From IMG/VR virus record IMGVR_UViG_3300012178_000015, positions 1 to 29,252 of that record: a stretch of DNA of 29,252 bases; one strand, given 5' to 3'. The notes under the pieces are model-generated. The model saw only the letters and a list, made by a program, of their open reading frames with translations, was not told the DNA's origin and did not search any database. The position numbers were made by a program, and so were the translations under genes. Of this stretch, positions 1-6,589 are shown piece after piece. The first letter of the stretch is position 1. Every line of letters begins with the position of its first letter. Source of the DNA: a virus.

Positions 1-113
1 TGCTGTGACTCTCCGGTGCTGTGACTCCGGTGCTGTGACTCTCCGGTGCTGTGACTCTCCGGTGCTGTGACTCCGGTGCTGTGACTCTCCGGTGCTGTGA
101 CTCCGGTGCTGTG
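1..113. repeat. Tandem repeat array of 14/16-bp units
   Basis: Seven head-to-tail units share TGCTGTGACT...CCGG and come in two lengths, 16 bp (with an extra CT) and 14 bp, in the order 16-14-16-16-14-16-14, followed by a 7-bp partial unit. The array starts at base 1, so its true length is unknown. It could be a phage terminal or regulatory repeat, or a collapsed contig end. There are no spacers, so it is not CRISPR. Confidence 0.95.
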
Positions 114-116
114 TTT

Positions 117-243
117 ATGCCAACCCTGCGTACATTTTCCATGCCAACCTTGCGTACATTTTCCATGCCAACCCTGCGTACATTTTCCATGCCAACCCTG
201 CGTACATTTTCCATGCCAACCTTGCGTACATTTTCCATGCCAA
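117..243. repeat. Tandem repeat array of 24-bp units
   Basis: Five perfect-length 24-bp units begin ATGCCAACC and end TTTTCC; a sixth unit is cut after ATGCCAA. Units differ only by C or T at the tenth base (pattern C,T,C,C,T). Because 24 is a multiple of three, the array stays open in several frames (for example the octapeptide MPTLRTFS repeated), but there is no sign that it is translated. It follows directly on the 14/16-bp array, so two unrelated satellites are juxtaposed. Confidence 0.95.
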
Positions 244-550
244 TTTACCCCACCCACCCCTTTTTACAAAAAATTTACATTTTACATTTTTTTCAGACCG
301 AGGCGGGGTCTCCCACTCAAACAATACAAACCCCAAAAACCAATCAAATAAAAAAACACCAGTAAAAACAACAAACACCAGCAAGAAAACAAAAACAAAA
401 AGAAAAAAAAACGAAGAAAACAAAAACAAAAACAAAATAAAAAAAAAGAAAAGCCCCCACCCCTTTTATTTCCCAAAAAACATCCTCAAAAATATCCAAA
501 TCTACTTAACCCAAAAAAATATCGGGGCTTTATTTTTGAAAATCGGTTTT
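244..550. other. Non-coding low-complexity tract, A-rich and T-poor on the plus strand
   Basis: No convincing gene is seen. About 325-460 is almost entirely A with some C and G on the plus strand, i.e. strong strand asymmetry. A short inverted repeat (AGACC...GGTCT) lies at about 295-311 but has no U-run to make it a terminator. Long open frames here are products of the low base complexity. Confidence 0.6.
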
Positions 551-553
551 TTT

Positions 554-560
554 GTGTAAA
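554..560 (+). promoter_or_regulatory. GTGTAAA motif before the 568 gene
   Basis: GTGTAAA lies 7 nt before the ATG at 568, the same arrangement as before the portal gene and the 23932 gene. It is proposed as a phage promoter element or initiation signal. Confidence 0.4.
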
Positions 561-567
561 AAGAACT

Positions 568-1008
568 ATGAACATTCCCTCTTTACAAACAATAAAAGAA
601 AGTCTCCAAGGTCCAAAAGCTGGAATGGGCGCATTGATTTTGGCAATAGGAACATTTTTATATCCGCAAGCTCCCATCCCGCAAGCTCCCGTTTCAGAGC
701 AAGAATACAAAAGAGTAATTGGACAAGAAGAAGAGGTCTTGGCAAATGGGCAAACTTTAATTACCACAATGGAAGTGGTAGACAAACTAACAGACTCGCC
801 GCAAGTTGCTGATATTCAGCAAAAAGCAGAAGTGGCGGAAGGGGCAATAAATCAATTGCGCGAAGTCATTTCCGCATTCTTGATTCAAGCAGCGGAAAAG
901 CCGCTTGGAACTGTTTTCGCGGTTGTTGTGTTTATTTGGTTGAGGATTACCGTGCCGCCAGCTAAAGTACCAAAGCCAGAACCGAAAGCAGAAGAGAGCA
1001 AAAATTAA
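568..1008 (+). CDS. Small membrane protein, function unknown (146 aa)
   Basis: Not recognised as a known family. The N-terminal part has a hydrophobic stretch at about residues 20-33, followed by a proline-rich duplication (PQAPIPQAP). A clear transmembrane segment lies at about 113-128 (GTVFAVVVFIWLRITV), and the tail is charged and rich in proline and lysine. Between the two hydrophobic segments is a predicted helical, Glu/Gln-rich region. It is the only plus-strand gene in the left 12 kb, stands alone, and is preceded by GTGTAAA. A holin or other envelope-acting late protein is possible on size and topology, but nothing proves it. Confidence 0.6.
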   Translation: MNIPSLQTIKESLQGPKAGMGALILAIGTFLYPQAPIPQAPVSEQEYKRVIGQEEEVLANGQTLITTMEVVDKLTDSPQVADIQQKAEVAEGAINQLREVISAFLIQAAEKPLGTVFAVVVFIWLRITVPPAKVPKPEPKAEESKN

Positions 1009-1061
1009 ATGCTTCTATAAAGCAAAAAATTTCCGAGAAATGCTCTTTGTGTTATAATCAG

Positions 1062-1479
1062 TCATAGATCTCTATAGGTTATAATGTTTTCTAAAAAACG
1101 ATGATATTCGCGCATATCATAAACAAATTCGCTTGAACAATCTAATACCCGCAAATAAAGACCAAACCTTTTAACATTGCCGATCATAAACCACTGTTCT
1201 TTCCAGTCTTTAATTTCTAATGATATTTTATGCCCGACTACTTCATTAAAAGATTTGCCTATGGTTTCCAAGTTGAATAAAACCATTGCATTCGTATTTT
1301 TTATTGTGTATCCACTATATAAAAATTTTTTTTTGGTCAACCCAATCCACTCGCATTTCTTTTATTGTTCCAAGTTTATCTGAAAATTTATCTATTATTT
1401 TTTCTGCTAAAATTTTATATGTAAAAAGATTAGTTTCGTGGGCATCTAAATGTTCTTGGGTTTGATTTTTATAATTCAT
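1062..1479 (-). CDS. Paralogous small protein, frameshifted at an A9 run (about 138 aa if joined)
   Basis: Two overlapping frames make one gene. The first starts at the ATG at 1479, which overlaps the upstream stop as ATGA, and reads MNYKNQTQEHLDAHE... to a stop near 1315. The second is open from 1340 with only a TTG start and ends FLENIITYRDL. The switch lies in a run of nine A (plus-strand T9, 1326-1334). Removing one A joins the frames to 417 nt, about 138 aa, the size of the 134- and 135-aa neighbours with the same C-terminal motif. It may be a sequencing indel, a decayed gene, or transcriptional slippage on A9. Function unknown. Confidence 0.6.
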
Positions 1480-1880
1480 AATTGTTGATACGCCAAAATA
1501 TATTCTAAAAAGTCGCGGTACTCTTTTAAATCTTTGATTAATTGTTTTTCAAAGATTTTTATTTCGAAACTGATTGGTATATATATTAAGTCTGGTAATT
1601 GATATCCTATATATTCGAGAGTTATTTCTTTTACGGATAATTGTATTTTTTTATTTGTTATCTCTATCAAATCTTGAAATAAAGATAGGTATTCCAAAAT
1701 ATTTTGCGCGTCTTTATATTTCGACAAATCAAAATACAAAGATGGTTCTCCTCCTTTAAAAAAATTTTTATACGAGTAATATTTTAGATAAAAAAACATC
1801 TTGTCTGTAATTGTTATTAGGTTTTTTAGATTTATAGTTGGCTCACCTATGTATTTTTGTGTATTAAATTTTTGGCTCAT
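1476..1880 (-). CDS. Paralogous small protein of unknown function (134 aa)
   Basis: Second intact member of the five-gene tandem family. It is rich in Ile, Lys, Tyr and Phe, has no obvious signal peptide or membrane span, and alternates hydrophobic residues as in beta strands (for example DLIYIPISFEIKIFEKQL) before an amphipathic C-terminal helix LKEYRDFLEYILAYQQL. The stop overlaps the next gene's ATG (1479) as ATGA, and its own ATG overlaps the end of the 1877 gene, so the genes look translationally coupled. No catalytic motif is visible. A small cytoplasmic beta-helix domain is all that can be said. Confidence 0.6.
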   Translation of the reverse strand: MSQKFNTQKYIGEPTINLKNLITITDKMFFYLKYYSYKNFFKGGEPSLYFDLSKYKDAQNILEYLSLFQDLIEITNKKIQLSVKEITLEYIGYQLPDLIYIPISFEIKIFEKQLIKDLKEYRDFLEYILAYQQL

Positions 1881-2284
1881 AATTCGCGGTAGGATTGTAT
1901 TTTTTCTAAGAATTTAATATATTCGTGCATTTCTGAAAGTATAGAATCTGCGTAAGCGGGTAGAATTGTCAAAGTGATCTTCACAAGAAATAATTTTTTT
2001 CCTTCTATATTAGTGCATATGTTTTCTGTATTATGTTTCTCTATCTCGTAATTTATTATTACTTTTTTGTTTAATATTTTTTTTATTGTGTGTGGCATAT
2101 AAAAATATAAAAAACACACAAATCCTATTGTAATTTCTTCTTCCTTCGAAAGCCAACAAGATGGGGGACTAAATCCACCATTATACAAAAAATTTTCATA
2201 CATATTTTTAATAGTAGAAATATGATAATAAAAACTATGACAAGTAATCTCTAGGTATTTCTCTGTCTCTTCTTCGGCGATCAT
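1877..2284 (-). CDS. Paralogous small protein of unknown function (135 aa)
   Basis: Third member of the tandem family. The N-terminal half holds EKYLEITCHSFYYHISTIK, the middle has an NKKVIINYEIE strand, and the C-terminus is MHEYIKFLEKIQSYREL, matching the helix motif of its neighbours. Two Cys lie in the first half, but there is no Cys pair spaced for metal binding. The ATG at 2284 overlaps the stop of the upstream frameshifted member as ATGA, which supports this start. Function unknown. Confidence 0.6.
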   Translation of the reverse strand: MIAEEETEKYLEITCHSFYYHISTIKNMYENFLYNGGFSPPSCWLSKEEEITIGFVCFLYFYMPHTIKKILNKKVIINYEIEKHNTENICTNIEGKKLFLVKITLTILPAYADSILSEMHEYIKFLEKIQSYREL

Positions 2285-2555
2285 AACTCTTTGAAAAATA
2301 AAATATTTTTTAAAAAATCAACAAACCCGCGCAATTCAATGGTTAAATCTTCCGAAAATACCAAAACTTTTACGTCGAAAGAAATACTAAATTCTGGCGG
2401 GATTGTTATAAAAATGGGGGGGCTACATAGCTATCTACTTTAAAATAAACTTTTTTTTCAATAAATACTTTTTTAAAAATAAAATGGTCCTTGATTATAT
2501 TTTTAAAAACTGAATTGTCTAATTCCCCAAAAGAATCATTCTCTAGCGGAATCAA
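2281..2555 (-). CDS. Paralogous small protein, frameshifted at a C7 run (about 91 aa if joined)
   Basis: The proposed start is TTG at 2555, overlapping the previous stop as TTGA; it reads MIPLENDSFGELDNSV... through KKVYFKVDSYVAPP. In a run of seven C (plus-strand G7, about 2406-2412) the frame breaks. The other frame resumes as FITIPPEFSISFDVKVLVF and ends LRGFVDFLKNILFFKEL, the family C-terminal motif, with the stop overlapping the next ATG at 2284. Adding one C makes 276 nt, exactly 92 codons. Neither half alone has both a start and the family tail. Function unknown. Confidence 0.5.
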
Positions 2556-2803
2556 AAAAAATTTGATAAAATCTCTCCTTTTCTATACAAAGCTCTATAG
2601 TTCTGTATATAAACTATTTTTTTTGGATTAGTGGGTTGGATATAAGTAAAATAAAATTTCTCGGATTCAATAAGCATTGCTCCATATTTTAAATCCTCCG
2701 TCAAAACTACAATAAATTTTTCCAAAAATTCAACATAAAGCTCTAAGTCTATCACGTTAAATTGCTCATAAAAAATACAATATTTTGAAAAATCTATTAC
2801 CAT
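2552..2803 (-). CDS. Small protein at the head of the paralog array (83 aa)
   Basis: Begins at an ATG 32 nt after the methyltransferase stop. It contains LELYVEFLEKFIVVL at residues 20-34, like the C-terminal helix motif of the following four genes, but here it is internal and followed by about 48 residues (including YFTYIQPTNPKKIVYIQNY). It may be a divergent or rearranged family member. No enzyme motif or membrane segment is seen. An AAGGAGAG sequence near its 3' end is too far from the next start for standard use. Confidence 0.5.
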   Translation of the reverse strand: MVIDFSKYCIFYEQFNVIDLELYVEFLEKFIVVLTEDLKYGAMLIESEKFYFTYIQPTNPKKIVYIQNYRALYRKGEILSNFF

Positions 2804-2834
2804 AAAAAAACGATATTAGATTTCTTTTTAATTG

Positions 2835-3362
2835 TCAAGTTTTTATTTTTGTGAAAGATATTTGCTTGCTGTAATTTTCGTTTTTCTGAATAATACACGC
2901 GCCGAGCTGAAATCCAGATTGGGGAAATTCTTTTGGCGTATCAAGAAGCAGAATTTCAGTGGGCCAAAAACCTTTCTCATCCATATCGCGCAAACGAGCT
3001 TTGAGAGCCAAAATATGATTAATGGTAATCAAAAAACATATATTCGGCGCAAGATCCATTGAATGATTCAAAAATGGCCTAGCTTTGCTCCAAGGCGGGT
3101 TTGTAATAATCCAGTCATATTTATTATTTTTGGAAAGATGAAAAAAATCGAACCCCTGTTTTATTTCCGTGGTATGTATGTTTGTTTTGTCAACAAATTT
3201 TTCAATTTCAGAAACAAAATTGCCATTTCCCGCACAAGGTTCTAATACTCGCGTCGATTCTTGGATATGATAGTTTTGAACAAGATGCTCAACTATTTTT
3301 TTAGCAACATAGGAGGGAGTCTGGAAGTCATCGTTGCCGCCTTTTGGTATCAAATTCCTCAT
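2835..3362 (-). CDS. DNA adenine-N6 methyltransferase, small gamma-like type (175 aa)
   Basis: Class I SAM-dependent methyltransferase. Motif I is VLEPCAGNGNF at residues 39-49 (SAM binding), a likely acidic loop residue follows in HTTEIKQG, and the catalytic motif IV is TNPPW at 87-91, as in N6-adenine and N4-cytosine DNA methyltransferases. The N-terminus has DDFQTPSYVA, the QTP element often seen just before the SAM domain in phage orphan methylases. At 175 aa it has no evident target-recognition domain. The ATG overlaps the stop of the preceding membrane-protein gene as ATGA. Likely role: modifying phage DNA against host restriction. The function class is well supported; the target is unknown. 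Confidence 0.85.
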   Translation of the reverse strand: MRNLIPKGGNDDFQTPSYVAKKIVEHLVQNYHIQESTRVLEPCAGNGNFVSEIEKFVDKTNIHTTEIKQGFDFFHLSKNNKYDWIITNPPWSKARPFLNHSMDLAPNICFLITINHILALKARLRDMDEKGFWPTEILLLDTPKEFPQSGFQLGACIIQKNENYSKQISFTKIKT

Positions 3363-3571
3363 TTATTTTTTTGGGCAAGATCTTTGCAACTATAAAACCA
3401 ATTTAATATCTTAACAAACCCATAAAGAGAACCGAACATCACAATGATGGGTGAGGCAAATAAAATTACAATTAGCGCAAAAATTATGCAAAGGGATATC
3501 TGAAAAACCTCAGTCACAGGTTCCAAAAAAATTAAAGCCTGTCCTATGGTCAACTTTGTTTTTTCTTTCAT
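3359..3571 (-). CDS. Small membrane protein (70 aa)
   Basis: The central 30-40 residues are strongly hydrophobic (from VFQISLCIIFALIVILF on), enough for one long or two short transmembrane helices, flanked by a lysine-rich N-terminus and a C-terminus CKDLAQKNK. It sits in an ATGA-coupled operon between a coiled-coil protein and the methyltransferase, overlapping both by 4 nt. The family is not recognised. Size and topology would allow a holin or membrane-associated superinfection factor, but neither is shown. Confidence 0.55.
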   Translation of the reverse strand: MKEKTKLTIGQALIFLEPVTEVFQISLCIIFALIVILFASPIIVMFGSLYGFVKILNWFYSCKDLAQKNK

Positions 3572-3969
3572 AGGTTAACGAACTCAATTGGTTCATAAGA
3601 AGAAACTTTTAGACCAACTTCGCGGAAGAGCTTTTTTGGGCAATTATAAAAAAGATCATCATAGCTATTCGCGGGAAGACGTTTGCCCTTCTTACTTTCA
3701 TTGTATTCTCTTTTTAGTTGGTCCAATCGTTCTTTGATAATAGAAACATCTTCGCCCTCCTCAATTTTGCAAAGAAAGATTTTGTTTTCTTCGAATATTG
3801 GGTTGTTCGTTGTTTTTGCGCCAATAAAGAAGTATTTCTTTGATTCGCCCTTTTCCTCTTTCATTTGCTCGATTAGATTTTCGAGGTCTTGAATGATTTT
3901 GTTCTTTTTTTCTGACTCGATTTCGTTTTTATCGAGTGTGTATTCTATGTCTTCTTTTTTTACGTTCAT
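3568..3969 (-). CDS. Hypothetical protein with N-terminal coiled coil (133 aa)
   Basis: Residues about 5-45 are highly charged and heptad-like (KKNKIIQDLENLIEQMKEEK). A predicted globular stretch follows (YFFIGAKTTNNPIFEENKIF), then a second helical charged segment around IKERLDQLKREYNESKK. The C-terminus contains YDDLFYNCPKKLFREVGLKV. The gene overlaps its neighbours by 4 nt on both sides. The family is not recognised and no catalytic motif is visible. Confidence 0.5.
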   Translation of the reverse strand: MNVKKEDIEYTLDKNEIESEKKNKIIQDLENLIEQMKEEKGESKKYFFIGAKTTNNPIFEENKIFLCKIEEGEDVSIIKERLDQLKREYNESKKGKRLPANSYDDLFYNCPKKLFREVGLKVSSYEPIEFVNL

Positions 3970-4221
3970 ATTTTTTTGTTATTTTTTATTTTGTTTTTTA
4001 CTCTTTCTTTATTTTTGTTATTTAAAAGTGGATTAGTCAATTTCGTTCGTATTTCACTCTTTTCAAGCTGACTCTCCACCTTTGCCTCTAGCCAGTATAC
4101 GTAGCCTATAGACACCTCCATTGTTGTTTTTTTTGGTCCAGTGGTCATCTGGACCCGTTGGGAGCCATGGCTCCTTTCCCGTTTCGGCCTTGTATAGTTC
4201 CTCTGCGTCGTATTTGCTCAT
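3966..4221 (-). CDS. Small phage protein with YVYWLEAK motif, frameshifted at an A8 run (about 84 aa if joined)
   Basis: The gene starts at the ATG at 4221, overlapping the previous stop as ATGA, and reads MSKYDAEELYKAETGKEPW... The frame breaks at eight A (plus-strand T8, 4127-4134). The continuing frame carries SIGYVYWLEAKVESQ and ends at 3966, where its stop overlaps the next ATG. Removing one A joins them into 255 nt, 84 aa. Small phage proteins ending in a YVxWLE-type helix after an N-terminal YKxETG element are familiar to me, but I recall no function. A stand-alone reading from 4148 (60 aa) would lose the conserved-looking N-terminus. Confidence 0.55.
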
Positions 4222-4334
4222 AGTGTTATCTTTCCGTTTAGTGTTATTGTTGCGTTAAAAAAGTAGAACCAATCAGAGCTATCAACCCCGCTCTCATCGG
4301 TGGTTTCGTTATCGTTTGGATTATCTGTTTTCAT
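4218..4334 (-). CDS. Very small hypothetical protein (38 aa)
   Basis: Short open frame MKTDNPNDNETTDESGVDSS... ending NATITLNGKITL. It is acidic at the N-terminus and hydrophobic in the middle (DWFYFF). Its stop overlaps the ATG of the 4221 gene as ATGA, the same junction type as the rest of this operon; that junction is the main reason to believe it. It is the first gene below the GC-rich island. Confidence 0.35.
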   Translation of the reverse strand: MKTDNPNDNETTDESGVDSSDWFYFFNATITLNGKITL

Positions 4335-4341
4335 AATTGTA

Positions 4342-4390
4342 TTTTTAGGGTTACGGACGAGCGGTGTGCTAGTCCTTGTAGTTAGAAGAA
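4342..4390 (-). other. Degenerate attC-like palindrome at the end of the GC-rich island
   Basis: On the minus strand, AAC, five bases, GGACTAGC, a short loop and GCTCGTCC follow the coding end of the 4369 gene. The two arms pair except for one mismatch. The expected downstream GTT box is missing (GTAACCC instead). It is compatible with a decayed attC site at the lower boundary of the island, but weak alone. Confidence 0.25.
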
Positions 4391-4611
4391 AGAATTGGCC
4401 GAAGCGTTATTAGTGCAACCAAGGCGTAAAGGAGTATCACGCTTCCAGTCACTATTGATCCGCAATCAAAACCCCGATAAATTCCCACCCCGAGTTGCAG
4501 ATACCCTCCAAATATCAAAGCGAGAATAACACCCCAAGGCGTATCTCTAACCATACGGAGTAGCCAATGCGATTGACGCGCTGGTGTTGATCTTGAGTCT
4601 TTATTTCGCAT
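4369..4611 (-). CDS. Small two-span membrane protein (80 aa)
   Basis: Basic N-terminus (MRNKDSRSTPARQSHW), then two hydrophobic segments at about 26-45 (WGVILALIFGGYLQLGVGIY) and 51-73 (GSIVTGSVILLYALVALITL) joined by a short loop with one Cys, and a short polar tail. The gene overlaps the end of the 4601 gene by 11 nt, so the two are probably co-expressed. Base composition is clearly GC-richer than the flanking phage DNA. Function unknown; an integral inner-membrane protein is likely. Confidence 0.55.
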   Translation of the reverse strand: MRNKDSRSTPARQSHWLLRMVRDTPWGVILALIFGGYLQLGVGIYRGFDCGSIVTGSVILLYALVALITLRPILSSNYKD

Positions 4612-4999
4612 GGCTATCCTTGTTGTTAGCCGAAGAACGAAGCTCGCGCATCTTCCCCGTGGTGTTGCCGTAGTCGCCTTGGTGCCACAGCGTTGTCAGT
4701 TCGTCCCAGTGATCCACGTATGCCGCCCATACCGGCGACGCGAGCCGCAGGATCGGGAAGCAGTTGAGCACGGTCGGAGCTTTTTTGATCAGCCGCACGC
4801 ATCGGCCAAGATCGGGAGCATCGGATGGAGTAGAGTCGGCCCATCTGGATTTCAGGACGCTTCCCGCGATAGCTACGCTTGCCATGTATTGAGAGCTTAC
4901 GCCCGTATCGTCGCCCGTGAGCCATTCCGCAACGGCTAACAAGTCGCTGGTGGACAACGGCATCCCGCCGTCCTGTTGGTGTGTTTCTGGTGGTTTCAT
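4601..4999 (-). CDS. Conserved phage/prophage hypothetical protein (132 aa)
   Basis: Contains LAVAEWLTGDDTGVSS near residue 21, then APDLGRCVRLI and SPVWAAYVDHWDELTTLW. From memory this is a widespread protein of proteobacterial phages and prophages with no known function. The ATG at 4999 is used here; an internal ATG at 4963 (MPLSTSDLL) has a better upstream AGGA and may be the true start. Composition and similarity both point to a source outside the AT-rich phage backbone. Confidence 0.7.
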   Translation of the reverse strand: MKPPETHQQDGGMPLSTSDLLAVAEWLTGDDTGVSSQYMASVAIAGSVLKSRWADSTPSDAPDLGRCVRLIKKAPTVLNCFPILRLASPVWAAYVDHWDELTTLWHQGDYGNTTGKMRELRSSANNKDSHAK

Positions 5000-5007
5000 A
5001 AGTTTTC

Positions 5008-5040
5008 AGTGTTGGCGGCGACCGCTGATGAGCGGTTGCC
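5008..5040 (-). other. Strong intergenic hairpin, possibly a degenerate attC
   Basis: After the methyltransferase-like gene the minus strand can fold TTGGC-A-ACCGCT against AGCGGT-C-GCC(GCCAA), with loop CATC. It is preceded by AAC and the five bases GCCTA, the same layout as the better attC-like sites, but no GTT follows. There is no U-run, so it is not a standard terminator. Confidence 0.35.
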
Positions 5041-5045
5041 AAGAT

Positions 5046-5747
5046 TTAGGCGTTCGTCTGACGGAATTTGCCGCCCCATTGTTCGGCCATTGCGCGGGCT
5101 ATCCCGGCGTAAGTGGTCGAGCGTAGTTTCCAGCGGTCGGCACTTGGCGCGAGTTTGTTCTGTCCGCCATCCGTTTGATTTTTCCACCGCTTTTTTCCGT
5201 CGATGATTCGCGGCGGGATTGATTCGGTGGCGTGGAGTCTTGGAAGCCCTTTGAGCCAGAGACAGGTCGCCTTGCTTGCATCGTGGCCGTATTGGTGAGG
5301 TTGGATGATTTGATCCGGCTTGCGGATCTTACTGGAGATGACCGACACGGGATTTTCTATCGCAATTTTCGGGATGTCCGCAGCCATCAAGAGTCGAACG
5401 AAGTCCAGCGCGGCGTCGGTTCCTTCCCATCCTCTTCCCCGGTCGTTCCAGTGGATTCCCGAGACGGACAGGAAGGTGCATGGCGGGTGCGCTATCATCA
5501 GATCCCATCCCTCGTTTATGACTTCTTCCACTTTGCATTCTAAGTGCCACTGTTTGGCGGCATCGGTTGGCAATACGTCGCAGCTCCAGGCGTCATGTCC
5601 TAAGCACCGGAAGGCATCGCGCACCGTCCCAGAATACTCGCACGCCACCAAAACCCGCAAAGACGAACAAGACGGCGCATACAATCCCAGCTCTCCATCT
5701 AAACGGAGCGGTGGGGAAGTTAGGAAGTCTGATTGTGCAGCGATCAT
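5046..5747 (-). CDS. Phage DNA cytosine methyltransferase-like protein (233 aa)
   Basis: Begins RVLVACEYSGTVRDAF at residue 31 (glycine-containing SAM-type loop), has AHPPCTFLSVSG at 86-97 with the PPC element of C5-cytosine methylases, and IENP at 130-133 where C5 enzymes have ENV. The C-terminus holds the WKLRSTTYAGIARAMAEQWG tail typical of this phage family, usually annotated as a DNA (cytosine) methyltransferase. The ATG at 5747 was chosen because it overlaps the DUF551 gene stop as ATGA; a longer frame from 5849 would overlap that gene by over 100 nt. Genes of this kind are common in proteobacterial phages. Activity is unproven because several C5 motifs are not evident. Confidence 0.75.
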   Translation of the reverse strand: MIAAQSDFLTSPPLRLDGELGLYAPSCSSLRVLVACEYSGTVRDAFRCLGHDAWSCDVLPTDAAKQWHLECKVEEVINEGWDLMIAHPPCTFLSVSGIHWNDRGRGWEGTDAALDFVRLLMAADIPKIAIENPVSVISSKIRKPDQIIQPHQYGHDASKATCLWLKGLPRLHATESIPPRIIDGKKRWKNQTDGGQNKLAPSADRWKLRSTTYAGIARAMAEQWGGKFRQTNA

Positions 5748-6001
5748 TTCGGGGGCTGGGATGTATGGCCTGAAGCGTTCGGCGGAAAAGGAAACGGCAT
5801 CCAGTGAGTTGGCGTCTCCATTGGCAGACTCGTCCCGTAGATGAACCATTGGCCTCTCCCGTTATGGTATCCCGCTCCCGTTTTCCCTGCATCCCCCACA
5901 ATCAAGGTGGTGCGTTTCGGGGCGTCTTTGGCGGGCAACCAAGAGCCGAACAAGGCGCTGCTACCAACAGACGGAGCGGTGGAGTTTATTTGTGTATTCA
6001 T
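5744..6001 (-). CDS. DUF551-like phage protein (85 aa)
   Basis: The pattern LFGSWLPAKDAPKRTTLIV...GRGQWFIYGTS...PTHWMPFPFPP matches DUF551, a short phage domain beginning with a W...LP element, with a central beta strand and ending THWMPLP-PP. Function is unknown in the family. The ATG at 6001 is preferred; extension to GTG at 6031 would overlap the upstream gene. It is coupled to the methyltransferase-like gene by an ATGA overlap, so both probably moved as one cassette. Confidence 0.7.
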   Translation of the reverse strand: MNTQINSTAPSVGSSALFGSWLPAKDAPKRTTLIVGDAGKTGAGYHNGRGQWFIYGTSLPMETPTHWMPFPFPPNASGHTSQPPK

Positions 6002-6020
6002 AAGTTTATTGACCGGGACT

Positions 6021-6260
6021 CTATGAGTCACCTTGAGCGTTCGATGAGATAGCAGAGAAGAATCTGTCGCCCTTTCCCGTGGGTCGCACGGTCATGTGGT
6101 CAAATCCCATCCTGTCGCCTAATCGTTTCCATGCGGCGTTAGCGTTCTCCTGTGGGCTTTGTGGGGTTCCACATTGTAGCATCATCATTTTCACGGGTTT
6201 GCTGGCGGCGATGAGCGATTCAAGATCGCTCGTTGTCATTTCATAGTTTTGTCTGTTCAT
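6021..6260 (-). CDS. Hypothetical phage protein (79 aa)
   Basis: Reads MNRQNYEMTTSDLESLIAAS..., then VKMMMLQCGTPQSPQENANA and WKRLGDRMGFDHMTVRP. It resembles the short early-region proteins of proteobacterial phages, but I recall no function. Composition is GC-rich like the rest of the island. The coding end (ATCGAACGCTCA) includes an AAC box whose 7-mer ATCGAAC is the reverse complement, with one mismatch, of GTTCAAT at the gene's upstream border. That is what an integron cassette would show. Confidence 0.55.
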   Translation of the reverse strand: MNRQNYEMTTSDLESLIAASKPVKMMMLQCGTPQSPQENANAAWKRLGDRMGFDHMTVRPTGKGDRFFSAISSNAQGDS

Positions 6261-6271
6261 AATAATTAAGA

Positions 6272-6330
6272 ATTGAACAACGGGATGGACAGCACCCGCT
6301 ATCGCGGTGCGTCATCCTTGCCGTTAGCGG
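6272..6330 (-). repeat. attC-like site 3, between the 6299 and 6021 genes
   Basis: Minus-strand order: CGCTAAC (R''), 5-nt spacer (plus 6318-6322), L'' (plus 6306-6317), short loop, L' (plus 6283-6296), 4-nt spacer, GTTCAAT (R'). L' and L'' pair over 12 bp if one G (6288) and one A (6291) are left extrahelical. The stop codon of the 6299 gene lies inside the site, as is common in cassettes. Confidence 0.55.
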
Positions 6331-6559
6331 GAAGAATGTTTTCAAGTCGTTTGTCCTCGATTACTTTATCTCCCCAAGGAATACATTCACCGTTCCATCC
6401 AGTTGGAAGTTGATTCAGCGCGGTGATTTCTTTGGCGTGATTTAGAGTACATTCCTCGTCCCCATCGCGAATGATGCTTTGCGCTTGATTCTCTGCATCC
6501 TGAGCAGATTCCGCTGCAATAACGGTTTCAAATTCGATTGTGACTTTGTAGATTTTCAT
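6299..6559 (-). CDS. Hypothetical phage protein (86 aa)
   Basis: Begins MKIYKVTIEFETVIAAESAQD, a predicted beta strand followed by an Ala/Glu-rich helix, then EITALNQLPTGWNGECIPWG, an element often seen in short phage proteins, and ends NGKDDAPR. Function not known. The gene is flanked by an exact 8-bp inverted repeat, CCGCTAAC (plus 6590-6597) and GTTAGCGG (plus 6323-6330). These are the two ends that would join in a circular integron cassette of about 320 bp. Confidence 0.6.
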   Translation of the reverse strand: MKIYKVTIEFETVIAAESAQDAENQAQSIIRDGDEECTLNHAKEITALNQLPTGWNGECIPWGDKVIEDKRLENILPANGKDDAPR

Positions 6560-6589
6560 AGGTATTGGTTGGTAGTTCGGAAGAAAAGA

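Noticed and set aside
1-243. Possible CRISPR array
   Set aside because: The units are head-to-tail without spacers and no cas genes are near.
115-476. Open frames in and beside the repeat arrays, both strands
   Set aside because: Repeat- and low-complexity-driven; no plausible start context or protein-like composition.
1012-1035. Weak hairpin TGCTT...AAGCA after the 568 gene as a terminator
   Set aside because: Only a 5-bp AT-rich stem followed by A rather than a U-run on the plus strand.
6001-6045. Fourth canonical attC site
   Set aside because: The inner hairpin is short and the GTT box is missing; at best a decayed site.
4610-6052. Several plus-strand open frames (60-174 aa) across the GC-rich block
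   Set aside because: They lie opposite recognisable minus-strand genes and show no motifs; GC-rich coding DNA readily gives such shadows.
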